A DNA stretch of 64,000 bases from Bradyrhizobium sp. DOA9 (GTDB lineage: Bacteria > Pseudomonadota > Alphaproteobacteria > Rhizobiales > Xanthobacteraceae), in the NCBI RefSeq assembly GCF_000617845.2, contig NZ_DF820425.1, forward strand, positions 2,965,725 through 3,029,724, read 5' to 3'. The notes under the pieces were generated by a model. That model had not been told where the DNA came from and did not search any database. It was given only the letters and a program-made list of their open reading frames with translations. Position numbers and translations under genes: made by a program. This document shows, in pieces, positions 46,158 through 56,170 of this stretch. Position 1 is the first letter of the stretch. Each line of letters begins with the position of its first letter.

Positions 46158-46382
46158 CTATTTCCGCAGCAGCTCGCTCAAGGCCGCCGTCGCCTCGGCG
46201 CAGCGGATGTCGTCGATCTCGCGCGACAGGCTGAGTGCGCTCGATCTCAGCTCCTCGAGCTTCCAGCTGTCCGGATGCTGGTTTTCGAGCTGACCGAGAC
46301 GCTTGTTCAGATCGTCCAGCCTGGATTGAAGCTGCCCGATGCTGGCGGCCCCATTCACTTTCCAAACGCGTTGTGCACGCAT
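46158..46382 (-). CDS. Small coiled-coil hypothetical protein
   Basis: A 74-residue protein that is predicted helical throughout. Hydrophobic residues recur every 3-4 positions in IGQLQSRLDDLNKRLGQLE and LRSSALSLSREIDDIR, which suggests a coiled coil. ATG 46382 is chosen because AGGGGA lies six bases upstream and because the longer in-frame start at 46661 enters the promoter region of the divergent hydrolase gene. No known family was recognised. Confidence 0.5.
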   Translation of the reverse strand: MRAQRVWKVNGAASIGQLQSRLDDLNKRLGQLENQHPDSWKLEELRSSALSLSREIDDIRCAEATAALSELLRK

Positions 46383-46641
46383 CGTCGTTCCCCTGATCGT
46401 CTCACGGCGTTGTGAGAGCGGTTCGTGGCCGGAATGGGAGTTTGTTTTGTCCAGCTTCAGACGGTGGGGAACCGTTGCAGATCGGCAACGAATTCTCGGG
46501 TCGGGTGCATTCCCGACGCCGCACGATGATACCCGCAGGCACGGGATTTGATTGTGTCCAAAGTACGGAGGGCCGAGGCGGGCCTGTGGGCGCGGTGATA
46601 GGCTCACGGCCGGGGCACTTGGACAAGATGGGGAATGACGC

Positions 46642-47607
46642 GTGACGAGAATTGTGACCATGGCCGCCGGCCAGCTCGGCCCGATCGCAAGAAGCGAGAC
46701 CAGGACCGCGGTGGTGGCGCGGCTGATGGCGTTGATGCGCGAGGCGCGGGCTTGCGGCTGCGACCTGATCGTCTATCCCGAGCTGGCGCTGACCACGTTC
46801 TTTCCACGCTGGTACTTCGCGGACCAGGCCGAGATCGACAGCTTCTTCGAGCGCGAGATGCCGGGGCCAGAAACGCAGGCGCTGTTCGAGCTCGCGCGCG
46901 GGCTCGGCATCGGCTTCTGCCTCGGCTACGCCGAGCTGACGGTCGAGGCCGGGATCGTCAGGCGCTACAACACCTCCATCCTCGTCGACAAGAGTGGCGC
47001 GATCGTCCTGAAATATCGCAAGGTGCATCTGCCCGGCCATGCCGAGCACGAGCCCTGGCGCGAATTCCAGCATCTGGAAAAGCGCTATTTCGAGCCCGGC
47101 AGCGGCTTCGGCGTGGTCGATGCCTTCGGCGGGGTGATGGGCATGGCGATCTGCAACGATCGCCGCTGGAGCGAGACCTATCGCGTGATGGGTCTGCAGG
47201 GCGTCGAGATGGTGCTGATCGGCTACAATACGCCGGTGCACAATCCGCCCGCGCCCGAGCACGACGATCTCTCGCTGTTTCACAATCATCTGGTGATGCA
47301 GGCCGGCGCCTATCAGAACGGCACTTTCGTGGTCGGCGTCGCCAAGGCCGGCACCGAGGAGGGCGTCGATCACATCGGCGGCAGCTGCATCATCGCGCCC
47401 TCGGGCGAGATCATCGCGGCCTGCACCACCAAGGGCGATGAGATCGCGCTGGCGCGCTGCGATCTCGATCTCTGCAATTCCTACAAGCGCACCACCTTCA
47501 ATTTCGACGTCCATCGCCAGCCGCGCGCCTACGGGATGATCGTCGAGCGGAAGGGCATGACGACGATGGCGGATGGGACGCCGGTGCCGCCGAGAAGGGG
47601 GGAGTGA
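46642..47607 (+). CDS. N-carbamoyl-D-amino acid hydrolase
   Basis: This 321-residue nitrilase-superfamily enzyme hydrolyses N-carbamoyl-D-amino acids to D-amino acids, CO2 and ammonia. The catalytic triad is visible at the expected places: Glu47 in YPELAL, Lys127 in KYRKVHLPG and Cys171 in MAICNDRRW. GPETQALFELARGLGIGFCLGYAEL and YNTPVHNPPAPEHDDL also match the Agrobacterium-type D-carbamoylase. The start is GTG 46642 with GGGGAA six bases upstream. No hydantoinase or racemase gene is adjacent, so its pathway here is unclear. Confidence 0.9.
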   Translation: MTRIVTMAAGQLGPIARSETRTAVVARLMALMREARACGCDLIVYPELALTTFFPRWYFADQAEIDSFFEREMPGPETQALFELARGLGIGFCLGYAELTVEAGIVRRYNTSILVDKSGAIVLKYRKVHLPGHAEHEPWREFQHLEKRYFEPGSGFGVVDAFGGVMGMAICNDRRWSETYRVMGLQGVEMVLIGYNTPVHNPPAPEHDDLSLFHNHLVMQAGAYQNGTFVVGVAKAGTEEGVDHIGGSCIIAPSGEIIAACTTKGDEIALARCDLDLCNSYKRTTFNFDVHRQPRAYGMIVERKGMTTMADGTPVPPRRGE

Positions 47608-47663
47608 CGAAGCAAGGCTCGGGCGAAATCGGCCGCGAGATCGCGAAGGCGCGTCCGCGATGC

Positions 47664-47754
47664 CGTAGGATGGGTAGAGCGCAGCGGAACCCATCGCCAC
47701 CATGTTTCCGCGAGGATGCGCGATGGGTTTCGCTGCGCTCTATCCAATCCTACG
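47664..47754. repeat. CGTAGGATGGGTAGAGC palindromic repeat
   Basis: The left arm at 47664-47696 starts CGTAGGATGGGTAGAGCGCA and the right arm at 47721-47754 ends CTATCCAATCCTACG. They pair with about three mismatches. The element is the first of three repeats in the 507-base gap between the hydrolase and tetR genes. Confidence 0.7.
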
Positions 47755-47791
47755 ATTGCATGTTCGAGAACTGCGATGCTGCCTCATACTC

Positions 47792-47871
47792 CGTCATTGC
47801 GAGCGCAGCGAAGCAATCCAGAATCCCTCCGCGGAAAGACTCTGGATTGCTTCGCTGCGCTCGCAATGACG
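47792..47871. repeat. CGTCATTGCGAG repeat with perfect 31-bp arms
   Basis: The arm 47792-47822, starting CGTCATTGCGAGCGCAGCGA, is the exact reverse complement of 47841-47871, with an 18-base loop. No mismatch is present. The same family appears, degraded, at 33968-34053. Perfect arms suggest recent spread or selection on the hairpin. Confidence 0.8.
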
Positions 47872-47901
47872 AGGAGGACAGTGTGCGCGCCATGCTCCGC
47901 T

Positions 47902-48038
47902 CTCGTGCCCCGGACGCAGGGCAGCGCGTAGCGGTGCGCTGCAGAGCCGGGGCCCATCTATCCGCCCCGTGCCGGGCCGCCCTGGATCCCGGCTCTGCGC
48001 CGCAACGCTGACGCGTTGCAGCTTGTCCGGGACACGAG
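47902..48038. repeat. CTCGTGCCCCGGAC palindromic repeat
   Basis: CTCGTGCCCCGGAC (47902-47915) pairs with GTCCGGGACACGAG (48025-48038) apart from one mismatch. Inner hairpins include AGAGCCGGGGCCC/ GGATCCCGGCTCT and CGCAACGCTGACGCGTTGC. It is the complete form of the decayed copy at 10271. It lies just before the tetR promoter. Confidence 0.65.
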
Positions 48039-48083
48039 AATGACGTCATCGTCATTGTCTCCAATCACGACCAAGTGTCTTTA

Positions 48084-48105
48084 TTCGGAAACGTTCATTC
48101 CCTAT
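48084..48105. promoter_or_regulatory. Probable TetR operator before tetR (degenerate)
   Basis: The right half TCATTCCCTAT (48095-48105) is identical to the half-site of the perfect palindrome at 48749-48770. The left half matches the expected complement at 6 of 11 positions. It lies 9 bases before the tetR start codon, so it would allow autoregulation. Confidence 0.6.
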
Positions 48106-48114
48106 TATCCCGCA

Positions 48115-48735
48115 ATGCAAAAGACCGCCCGCCGCTCCCGGCCTGCCGCACGTCCGCCCGGCCGCCCCCGGGAATTCGACATGGACATCGCGCTCGACCG
48201 CGCCGTGCGCGTGTTTCGCGAGCGCGGCTATCATGCCACGTCGATCGGGGACCTCACCGCGGCGATGCGGCTCGCCACGGGAAGCATCTACAAGGCGTTT
48301 CGCGACAAGCATGCGGTGTTCCTCGCCGCCTTCGAGCGCTACGCGGCGCTGCGCCAGGGGCAGACGCGCAGCGCGGCGGCGCGCGGCGCGAACGGCCGCG
48401 AGCGAATCCGTCACGTGCTGCTGTCCTACGTGGAGCATTCCCGGGGCAGCGAGGGACGGCGCGGCTGCCTCGTCGTCGGCAGCGCGGTCGAGCTGGCCGC
48501 GGTCGATCCGGTGGTCGGCGCCCGCGTCAAGGCGCAGCTCGAGAGCAACGAGAGCTTCATCGCCGGTCTCATTCGCGAGGGCCAGGCCGACGGCTCGATC
48601 CCCCGCCATGTCGCGGCCGAGGACACCGCGCGTCTGATGATCTGCATCACGCAAGGCCTGCGCGTCGTCGGCAAGGCCCGTGTGCCGCTCGAGGCCGAAC
48701 GCCTCGTCGGCGTCGCGATGAAGCTGCTCGCCTGA
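48115..48735 (+). CDS. TetR-family transcriptional regulator
   Basis: A 206-residue TetR regulator. A basic, Pro-rich start (KTARRSRPAARPPGRPREFD) precedes the helix-turn-helix: ALDRAVRVFRERGYHATSIGDLTAAMRLATGSIYKAFRDK (the typical G-Y-x-x-T-S ... G-S-I-Y-K-A-F-x-D-K pattern). The C-terminal ligand domain contains RRGCLVVGSAVELA, characteristic of the AcrR/NemR-like group that respond to electrophiles or drugs; the Cys in GCLVV may be redox-active by analogy. ATG 48115 is chosen; the open frame to 48016 runs into the repeat. The MFS exporter gene follows immediately, with the proposed operator between them. Confidence 0.9.
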   Translation: MQKTARRSRPAARPPGRPREFDMDIALDRAVRVFRERGYHATSIGDLTAAMRLATGSIYKAFRDKHAVFLAAFERYAALRQGQTRSAAARGANGRERIRHVLLSYVEHSRGSEGRRGCLVVGSAVELAAVDPVVGARVKAQLESNESFIAGLIREGQADGSIPRHVAAEDTARLMICITQGLRVVGKARVPLEAERLVGVAMKLLA

Positions 48736-48748
48736 ATTTTTCGTCATA

Positions 48749-48770
48749 ATAGGGAATGATCATTCCCTAT
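48749..48770. promoter_or_regulatory. Perfect 22-bp palindromic operator between tetR and MFS gene
   Basis: ATAGGGAATGATCATTCC followed by CTAT is a perfect 22-bp palindrome. Its half-site recurs before tetR at 48095-48105. It overlaps the first possible ATG of the MFS gene and sits 13 bases after the tetR stop, an ideal place for repression of the exporter by the upstream TetR protein. Confidence 0.75.
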
Positions 48771-48792
48771 GCACTATCCGGAGTCGATGCGA

Positions 48793-49986
48793 ATGACCAT
48801 GAATGCCACGATCGAGACCGCGCCCCGGCCGGATGCGGTGTCGCAGCGCCTGACCTTCGTGCTTGCCGCGGCCTGTGGCATGGTCGCCGCCAACATCTAC
48901 TATGCGCAGCCGCTGATCGCTCCGATCAGCGCAGCGCTCGGGCTGTCGCATGCGGCGGCGGGACTGATCGTGACGATGACGCAGATCGGCTACGGCACCG
49001 GGCTGCTGCTGATCGTGCCGCTCGGCGATCTCGTCGAGAACCGCGCCCTGATCTGCTCGGTGATCATGCTCGGCGCCGCAGCGCTGCTCGCCGCGGCGTT
49101 CGCAACCCATGCGCTGCCGTTCCTGCTCGCGGCGCTGTTCATCGGCCTCGGCTCGGTCGCGGTGCAGATCATCATCCCTTACGCGGCGCATATGGCGCCT
49201 GAAGCCATCCGCGGCCGGGTCGTCGGCAACGTCTCGACCGGCCTGATGCTCGGCATCATGCTGGCGCGTCCGGTGTCGAGCTTCGTCACGGCCTTGCTGT
49301 CGTGGCACGCGGTGTTCTTCGCCTCCGCCGCGCTGATGATCGTGCTCGCGGCCGTGCTCTGGATGACGCTGCCGAAGCGCAAGCCGGTCACGCGGATGCA
49401 TTACGGCCAATTGCTGCTGTCGATGCCGCATCTGGTGCGGGCCACGCCGCTGCTGCGGCGTCGCGCGCTCTACCAGGCGAGCCTGTTCGGCGCTTTCACC
49501 CTGTTCTGGACGGTGGCGCCGCTCCAACTCGCCGGCGCGTTCGGCTTCTCCCAGCGCGGCATCGCGCTGTTCGCGCTGGCCGGCGTCGCCGGCGTGTTTG
49601 CCGCACCGATCGCCGGGCGCCTTGCGGACCGCGGCCATAGCCGGATCGCGACGCTGATCGCGATGCTGCTCACGGCCGCCGGCTTCCTCGTAACCTTCAT
49701 CGGCGCGTCAGGCTCGATGCTCAATCTCGCCTGTCTGGTGGTGGCCGCGATTGCGATCGACATCGGTGTTCAGGGCAACGTCGTGCTCGGCTTCCGCGCC
49801 ATCTTCGCGCTCGGCCATGAGCACCGCAGCCGCCTCAACGGTCTCTACATGGCGACGTTCTTCGCCGCCGGCGCGGCGGGCTCGGCGGTCGGAGCCTGGG
49901 CGTTCGCACAGGGCGGCTGGGTGCTCGCATCGGCCATTGGCCTTGCCTTGCCCGTCGCGGGGTTGCTCTACGCGGTGACCGAGTAG
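48793..49986 (+). CDS. MFS transporter, probable exporter controlled by TetR
   Basis: This 397-residue inner-membrane protein has about 12 helices. It begins ATIETAPRPDAVSQRLTFVL and continues AACGMVAANIYYAQPLIAPI, a start typical of sugar/drug efflux MFS proteins of the YnfM/YgaY-like group. The loop motif appears as GTGLLLIVPLGDLVENR, and the second half has GVFAAPIAGRLADRGHSRIA. Substrate unknown; the paired TetR suggests an inducible efflux pump. The first ATG (48769) lies inside the operator palindrome, so I prefer ATG 48793 with GGAG nine bases upstream; ATG 48787 is also possible. Confidence 0.87.
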   Translation: MTMNATIETAPRPDAVSQRLTFVLAAACGMVAANIYYAQPLIAPISAALGLSHAAAGLIVTMTQIGYGTGLLLIVPLGDLVENRALICSVIMLGAAALLAAAFATHALPFLLAALFIGLGSVAVQIIIPYAAHMAPEAIRGRVVGNVSTGLMLGIMLARPVSSFVTALLSWHAVFFASAALMIVLAAVLWMTLPKRKPVTRMHYGQLLLSMPHLVRATPLLRRRALYQASLFGAFTLFWTVAPLQLAGAFGFSQRGIALFALAGVAGVFAAPIAGRLADRGHSRIATLIAMLLTAAGFLVTFIGASGSMLNLACLVVAAIAIDIGVQGNVVLGFRAIFALGHEHRSRLNGLYMATFFAAGAAGSAVGAWAFAQGGWVLASAIGLALPVAGLLYAVTE

Positions 49987-50110
49987 CGGCCGGCCGCCGC
50001 AACGGTGCGATGCGACCTGCGCGGTGATGCAATTTCCATCTCGCGGATTGGTTGCGGTTGTAGTACTTTCGTCGCAACGCACCTGGTTAATGGGCGGCAG
50101 GGGGAGACTG

Positions 50111-50530
50111 ATGAAACATGCGGGGCTGTTTGGCGGACCTCGGGTAAGGCCATGGTCGTGGCAGGCGTTTCTGCTCGGATTGGCCGTCGTGGCGGTGTCG
50201 GCCGTGCTTCAGGGCATCTGCGTCGCGCTCGGCGCAAATTTCTATATCGCAGTGTTCCTGCCCGGCCTGTTCGTGCTTGCGCTCATGACTGGCGCACCAG
50301 CGGCGGCGTTCGCCGCGCTGCTTACGGTGCTTCTGGTCTGGTGGGCTTTCATCCCGCCCTTCTTCGAGTTCAACGCGCTGACCAGCGCCAATGCTGATTC
50401 CATCAACCTGTTCTGTCTTCTCGCCGTCCTCCTGATCGGCCTTGCCGATCTCTGCCGCGCGACGATGGCGATCGTCAGACGCGGCGGGCTGAAGCCCTCG
50501 GGCGAGAGCGCGGCAACGAATCCGCAATAG
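50111..50530 (+). CDS. Small DUF4118-type membrane protein
   Basis: The 139-residue product has four hydrophobic helices (WQAFLLGLAVVAVSAVLQGI, FYIAVFLPGLFVLALMTG, AAAFAALLTVLLVWWAFIPP, DSINLFCLLAVLLIGLADL). The spacing and the LLVWWAFIPPFFEF stretch match the DUF4118 (KdpD-like) membrane module that usually precedes a histidine kinase or PAS domain. Here no kinase follows, so it is a free-standing module of unknown function. ATG 50111 has GGGGAG five bases upstream; the frame stays open to 50024 without support. Confidence 0.65.
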   Translation: MKHAGLFGGPRVRPWSWQAFLLGLAVVAVSAVLQGICVALGANFYIAVFLPGLFVLALMTGAPAAAFAALLTVLLVWWAFIPPFFEFNALTSANADSINLFCLLAVLLIGLADLCRATMAIVRRGGLKPSGESAATNPQ

Positions 50531-50661
50531 TTCTCGCGCCTCGCGCGTTGCGGGCGCGCAACAGTCCGGCAACCATCCGCGAACTTGCCGCGCGCCGCTA
50601 ACTTTTCGAAAAAGATTTGGCCGCAGTTTCTCCCACGGGAATGACGAGGGAGTTTTCGGAC

Positions 50662-50859
50662 ATGAACGGTCACGCCATCCTGGAGAACGTGCGCCGCTAC
50701 CGCGGCATCGCATCGCTCTATCGCCAGACCGCAGCATTCCGCCCGGGCCAGAGCTGGTCGCTGCTGGAGCAGGCGAGGGAGTGGGAAGCGCGGGCGCTGT
50801 CGGAGCTGGAAGCCTATTTCGCCTCGCGCACGGACCACGCCGCCCCGCTCGCGGCCTGA
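50662..50859 (+). CDS. Small ENVRRYR-family protein (copy A)
   Basis: This 65-residue soluble protein reads ILENVRRYRGIASLYRQTAA, then FRPGQSWSLLEQAREWEARA and LSELEAYFASR. It is clearly paralogous to the product of 63225-63437 (ENVRRYRALASLCRQQAAYR, then PLQTWELLGQAEHFEHLAEI, ELKAHF). Both are probably two-helix proteins of unknown function, a family I associate with Bradyrhizobium. ATG 50662 is chosen to match the paralogue; ATG 50641 is in frame upstream. Confidence 0.65.
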   Translation: MNGHAILENVRRYRGIASLYRQTAAFRPGQSWSLLEQAREWEARALSELEAYFASRTDHAAPLAA

Positions 50860-50996
50860 TCGTTAACGGCCTTCGCGGCCGTGAACCGGCCGCCGCAGAC
50901 GAAATCACTCACGGGGCGATTACGGAGTTGTCTCCGCGCCCTTCTGTGCTAGCAACAGGCCGATCGAGACATTCTTCACGTCGGCCGGGGCACGCG

Positions 50997-51089
50997 ATGA
51001 CCACCTTCAACCGCATCTTCACGACCGAGCGGCTGCTCCAGATCATCGTGGTGCTGGCGGCGACGCTCGCCATGAAGCTGATGAGCTGA
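50997..51089 (+). CDS. Putative 30-residue membrane microprotein
   Basis: ATG 50997 with GGGG seven bases upstream starts a 30-codon frame: a short polar N-terminus (MTTFNRIFTTERLLQ) and one hydrophobic helix (IIVVLAATLAMKLMS). It would be a single-span membrane peptide. It lies between copy A of the ENVRRYR family and cbbR, whose stop is 11 bases away on the other strand. Too short for codon statistics; conservation is not known. Confidence 0.35.
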   Translation: MTTFNRIFTTERLLQIIVVLAATLAMKLMS

Positions 51090-51100
51090 GCGACGGCCTT

Positions 51101-52078
51101 CTATCGCCCGCCGAGCTCGGGTAAATCAGGCAGATAATTCGAGCCTTCCGAGCCGAGAAAATCGAACATCGCCTGCGCGGGCGGCAGCAGCACCTTGTCG
51201 CTGCGGCGGATCACGTACCATTGCCGCACGATCGGCAGGCCCGCGACGTCGAGCACGACGAGGCGGCCCTCGGCGAGCTCATGCGCCACGGTGTGGGCCG
51301 AGATGAAGGCGATGCCGAGCCCGGCGATCACCGCCTGCTTGATGGTCTCGTTGCTGCTCATCTCCATGCCGATGATCGGCTCGAGATCGGACTTCTGGAA
51401 CAGCCCCTCCATCAGCGTCCGCGTGCCCGATCCGGGCTCGCGGGTGAGGAAGGTCTCGTGCACGAGATCGGTCAGGTTGAGGCCGGAATCCTTCTCCAGC
51501 CAATGCCCCTTGCGGGCGACGATGATGTGCGGATTGCGCCCGAGCTGGCGGACGTCGACGGTGACGTCGGCCGGTGGCCGACCCATCACCGCGAAATCGA
51601 GCTCGTAGCCGTGCATCGCCTCGCGGATCTCCTCGCGATTGCCGATGGTCAGCTTGATCTCGATCTTGGGGTAGCGTTTGGAGAACGCCGCAATCGCATG
51701 CGGCACGAAATATTTGGCGGTCGAGACCGCGCCGAGATGCACCGTGCCGCCGGTCCGCCCCGCGAGCAGATCGAGCGCGCCCTGGCAATCCGTGATGGCA
51801 GCCTCGACCCGCTCGGCCAGCGTAAGAACCTCCTTGCCCGCCTCCGTCAGCAGCATGCCGTCGCCGGTCCGCTGCACCAGCGGCAGGCCGGCGAGGTCCT
51901 GCAGCTGTCGCAGCTGCTGGGTCACGGCCGGCTGGGTCAGCCCGAGATGGCTGGACGCCGCCGTCACGCTGCCCCTGGCCGACAGCGCCGCAAGCGAGCG
52001 CAGCTGCCGGATCGTCAGATGCCGGAGCTGGGCCGCCGCATGGCCTGGACTATTATAAGAAAATTCTTTGAGGCTCAT
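51101..52078 (-). CDS. cbbR: LysR-type regulator CbbR
   Basis: CbbR activates the Calvin-cycle operon in response to metabolites such as RuBP or NADPH. The 325 residues have the LysR helix-turn-helix (LTIRQLRSLAALSARGSVTA, then ASSHLGLTQPAVTQQLRQLQ) and a periplasmic-binding-like effector domain (GGTVHLGAVSTAKYFVPHAI, ELDFAVMGRPP, GSGTRTLMEGLF, VIAGLGIAFISAHTVAHEL). GRPP and ISAHT are familiar CbbR features. It is divergently placed 120 bases from cbbF, as in other red-type cbb loci. The 15-20 residues before RHLTIRQL are longer than in some homologues, so the start is somewhat uncertain. Confidence 0.93.
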   Translation of the reverse strand: MSLKEFSYNSPGHAAAQLRHLTIRQLRSLAALSARGSVTAASSHLGLTQPAVTQQLRQLQDLAGLPLVQRTGDGMLLTEAGKEVLTLAERVEAAITDCQGALDLLAGRTGGTVHLGAVSTAKYFVPHAIAAFSKRYPKIEIKLTIGNREEIREAMHGYELDFAVMGRPPADVTVDVRQLGRNPHIIVARKGHWLEKDSGLNLTDLVHETFLTREPGSGTRTLMEGLFQKSDLEPIIGMEMSSNETIKQAVIAGLGIAFISAHTVAHELAEGRLVVLDVAGLPIVRQWYVIRRSDKVLLPPAQAMFDFLGSEGSNYLPDLPELGGR

Positions 52079-52098
52079 TATGATTAGAAATTTTCCTT
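52057..52098. promoter_or_regulatory. cbbR-cbbF control region with imperfect inverted repeat
   Basis: The AT-rich stretch 52051-52105 stands out from the GC-rich surroundings. AAGAAAATTCT (52057-52067) and GAAATTTTCCTT (52087-52098) form an imperfect inverted repeat, the kind of site a LysR protein binds. It overlaps the cbbR start codon. Downstream TTATTAAG (52097-52104) could act as a -10 region for cbbF. No exact CbbR consensus was found. Confidence 0.4.
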
Positions 52099-52198
52099 AT
52101 TAAGCTGCCCCTGTCAATCTCCTGATGCCGGGACTGACCGCTACCTGCCTCCACCGGGGAGGGAATGGGTGCGGCACCGGCAAAGGGGATGGACGCAG

Positions 52199-53236
52199 AT
52201 GACCGGGCAACTCAGGCTGGACGACCACCTTCAACGGTATTCAGAGACCGCACCGCACGCGCTGGCGGTGGCGGCCGCAGTCGATGCCATCGCGGCGGCC
52301 GCGATCGAGATCGCCGACCTCATTGCTAGCGGTGATCTCGCGGACGCCTCGGGCCTGACCACCGGCCGCAACAGCGACGGCGATGTCCAGCGCGATCTCG
52401 ACGTGCAGGCGGATGCGATCCTGCGCCGCTGCCTCGGCAAGCTGCCGGTCGCGGCGCTGGCGTCGGAAGAGATGCGTGAGCCCCAGATCGGCGACCGCGA
52501 AGGCCGCATCTGCATCGCGATCGATCCGCTCGACGGCTCCTCCAACATCGACATCAACATGACCGTCGGCACGATCTTCTCGATCCTGCCGGCACCCGAT
52601 GATCTCTCACTGGCCTTCCATCAGCGCGGCTCGGCGCAGCTTGCGGCGGGCTTCGTCACCTACGGCCCGCAGACCTCGCTGGTGCTGACGCTGGGCGAGG
52701 GCGTCGACATCTTCACGCTCGACCGCAAGGCGGGCTGCTTCCGCCTCGCGCGCAGTGCCGTGCAGATCGCCGAGGCCTGCGAGGAGTTCGCGATCAACGC
52801 CTCGAACCGCCGACACTGGGATCCGCCGGTGCGCGCCTTCATCGACGAATGCCTCGCCGGCGTCGAAGGGCCCGCCAACCACGATTTCAACATGCGCTGG
52901 GTCGGCTCGCTGGTCGCGGAGGCCTATCGCATCCTCACGCGCGGCGGCGTGTTCCTCTATCCCTCCGATGCGCGGCCCGGCTACGGCGACGGCCGCCTGC
53001 GCCTGACCTACGAGGCGCACCCGATGGCGATGATCATCGAGCAGGCCGGCGGCTCCGCCACCACCGGGCGCGAACGCATCCTCGACCTCGCAGCACAGAG
53101 CCTGCACCAGCGCGTGCCGCTGATCATGGGCTCGAGCAACGAGGTGCGGCGCGTCGAGGAGCTGCATTGCGATCCGCTGCTGGTTGCCAGCGTTTCAGCG
53201 CCGCTGTTCGCGCGGCGCGGATTCTTCCGACTCTGA
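52199..53236 (+). CDS. cbbF: Fructose-1,6-bisphosphatase class 1 (CbbF)
   Basis: CbbF dephosphorylates fructose-1,6-bisphosphate (and often sedoheptulose bisphosphate) in RuBP regeneration. The 345 residues contain [17 protein letters not shown], the metal motif [22 protein letters not shown] (107-120), [18 protein letters not shown] and [20 protein letters not shown], all class I landmarks. ATG 52199 follows GGGGAT-GGACGC. It is the first gene of the cbbFPTALSXE operon, and cbbP starts 12 bases after its stop. Confidence 0.95.
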   Translation: MTGQLRLDDHLQRYSETAPHALAVAAAVDAIAAAAIEIADLIASGDLADASGLTTGRNSDGDVQRDLDVQADAILRRCLGKLPVAALASEEMREPQIGDREGRICIAIDPLDGSSNIDINMTVGTIFSILPAPDDLSLAFHQRGSAQLAAGFVTYGPQTSLVLTLGEGVDIFTLDRKAGCFRLARSAVQIAEACEEFAINASNRRHWDPPVRAFIDECLAGVEGPANHDFNMRWVGSLVAEAYRILTRGGVFLYPSDARPGYGDGRLRLTYEAHPMAMIIEQAGGSATTGRERILDLAAQSLHQRVPLIMGSSNEVRRVEELHCDPLLVASVSAPLFARRGFFRL

Positions 53237-53248
53237 GCGAGGTGACGC

Positions 53249-54124
53249 ATGTCCAGGAAGCATCCGATCATCTCCATCACCGGCTCCTCCGGCGCCGGCA
53301 CCACCTCGGTCAAGAAGACCTTCGAGCAGATTTTTTTCCGCGAGAAGGTCAACGCCGTCTACATCGAAGGCGACGCCTTTCATCGCTACGACCGCGCCGA
53401 GATGCGCACGCAAATGGCGAAGGAGGCCGAGCGCGGCAATAAGCATTTCAGCCATTTCAGCCCCGAGACCAATTTGTTCGAGGAGCTGGAGCGCGCCTTC
53501 CGCGACTACGGCGAGACCGGCACGGCGGTGACGCGGCACTACGTCCACGACGCCGAGGAATCCGCGCTGCATGGCGCGGCGCCCGGCACCTTCACCGATT
53601 GGAAGCAACTGCCGGAGAACTCCGACCTGCTGTTTTATGAAGGCCTGCACGGCGCCGTGGTCACCGACAAGGTCAACGTCGCGCGCTATGCCGACCTCAA
53701 GATCGGCGTCGTGCCCGTCATCAATCTCGAATGGATCCAGAAGCTGCACCGCGACCGCAGCGCCCGCGGCTATTCGACCGAGGCCGTCACCGACACCATC
53801 CTGCGGCGGATGCCCGACTACATCCACTACATCTGCCCGCAGTTCACCGAGACCGACATCAACTTCCAGCGCGTGCCGACGGTGGACACCTCCAATCCGT
53901 TCGTCGCGCGCTGGATCCCGACACCGGATGAATCGATGGTGGTGATCCGCTTCAAGAATCCGCGCGGCATCGACTTCCCCTATCTGCTCTCGATGCTGCC
54001 GCAGAGCTGGATGTCCCGCGCGAATTCGATCGTCTGCCCCGGTGCCAAGCTCGATCTCGCGATGCAGCTGATCCTGACGCCGCTGATCATGCAGCTCATC
54101 GAGCGCAAGCGCAGCCTGAAGTGA
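53249..54124 (+). CDS. cbbP: Phosphoribulokinase (CbbP)
   Basis: CbbP phosphorylates ribulose-5-phosphate to RuBP, one of the two reactions unique to the Calvin cycle. The 291-residue bacterial-type kinase starts [20 protein letters not shown] with the P-loop GSSGAGTTS (12-20). It continues with [42 protein letters not shown] and [20 protein letters not shown]. This short, allosteric type is expected in proteobacteria. It is in tandem with cbbF (12 bases) and cbbT (16 bases). Confidence 0.97.
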   Translation: MSRKHPIISITGSSGAGTTSVKKTFEQIFFREKVNAVYIEGDAFHRYDRAEMRTQMAKEAERGNKHFSHFSPETNLFEELERAFRDYGETGTAVTRHYVHDAEESALHGAAPGTFTDWKQLPENSDLLFYEGLHGAVVTDKVNVARYADLKIGVVPVINLEWIQKLHRDRSARGYSTEAVTDTILRRMPDYIHYICPQFTETDINFQRVPTVDTSNPFVARWIPTPDESMVVIRFKNPRGIDFPYLLSMLPQSWMSRANSIVCPGAKLDLAMQLILTPLIMQLIERKRSLK

Positions 54125-54140
54125 ACAGGGAGAGACTCCG

Positions 54141-56159
<2,019 letters not shown>

Positions 56160-56170
56160 GGAGGACGACC

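Noticed and set aside
47604..48011. 135-codon frame after the carbamoylase gene
   Set aside because: It consists entirely of the three palindromic repeats and carries no protein signature.
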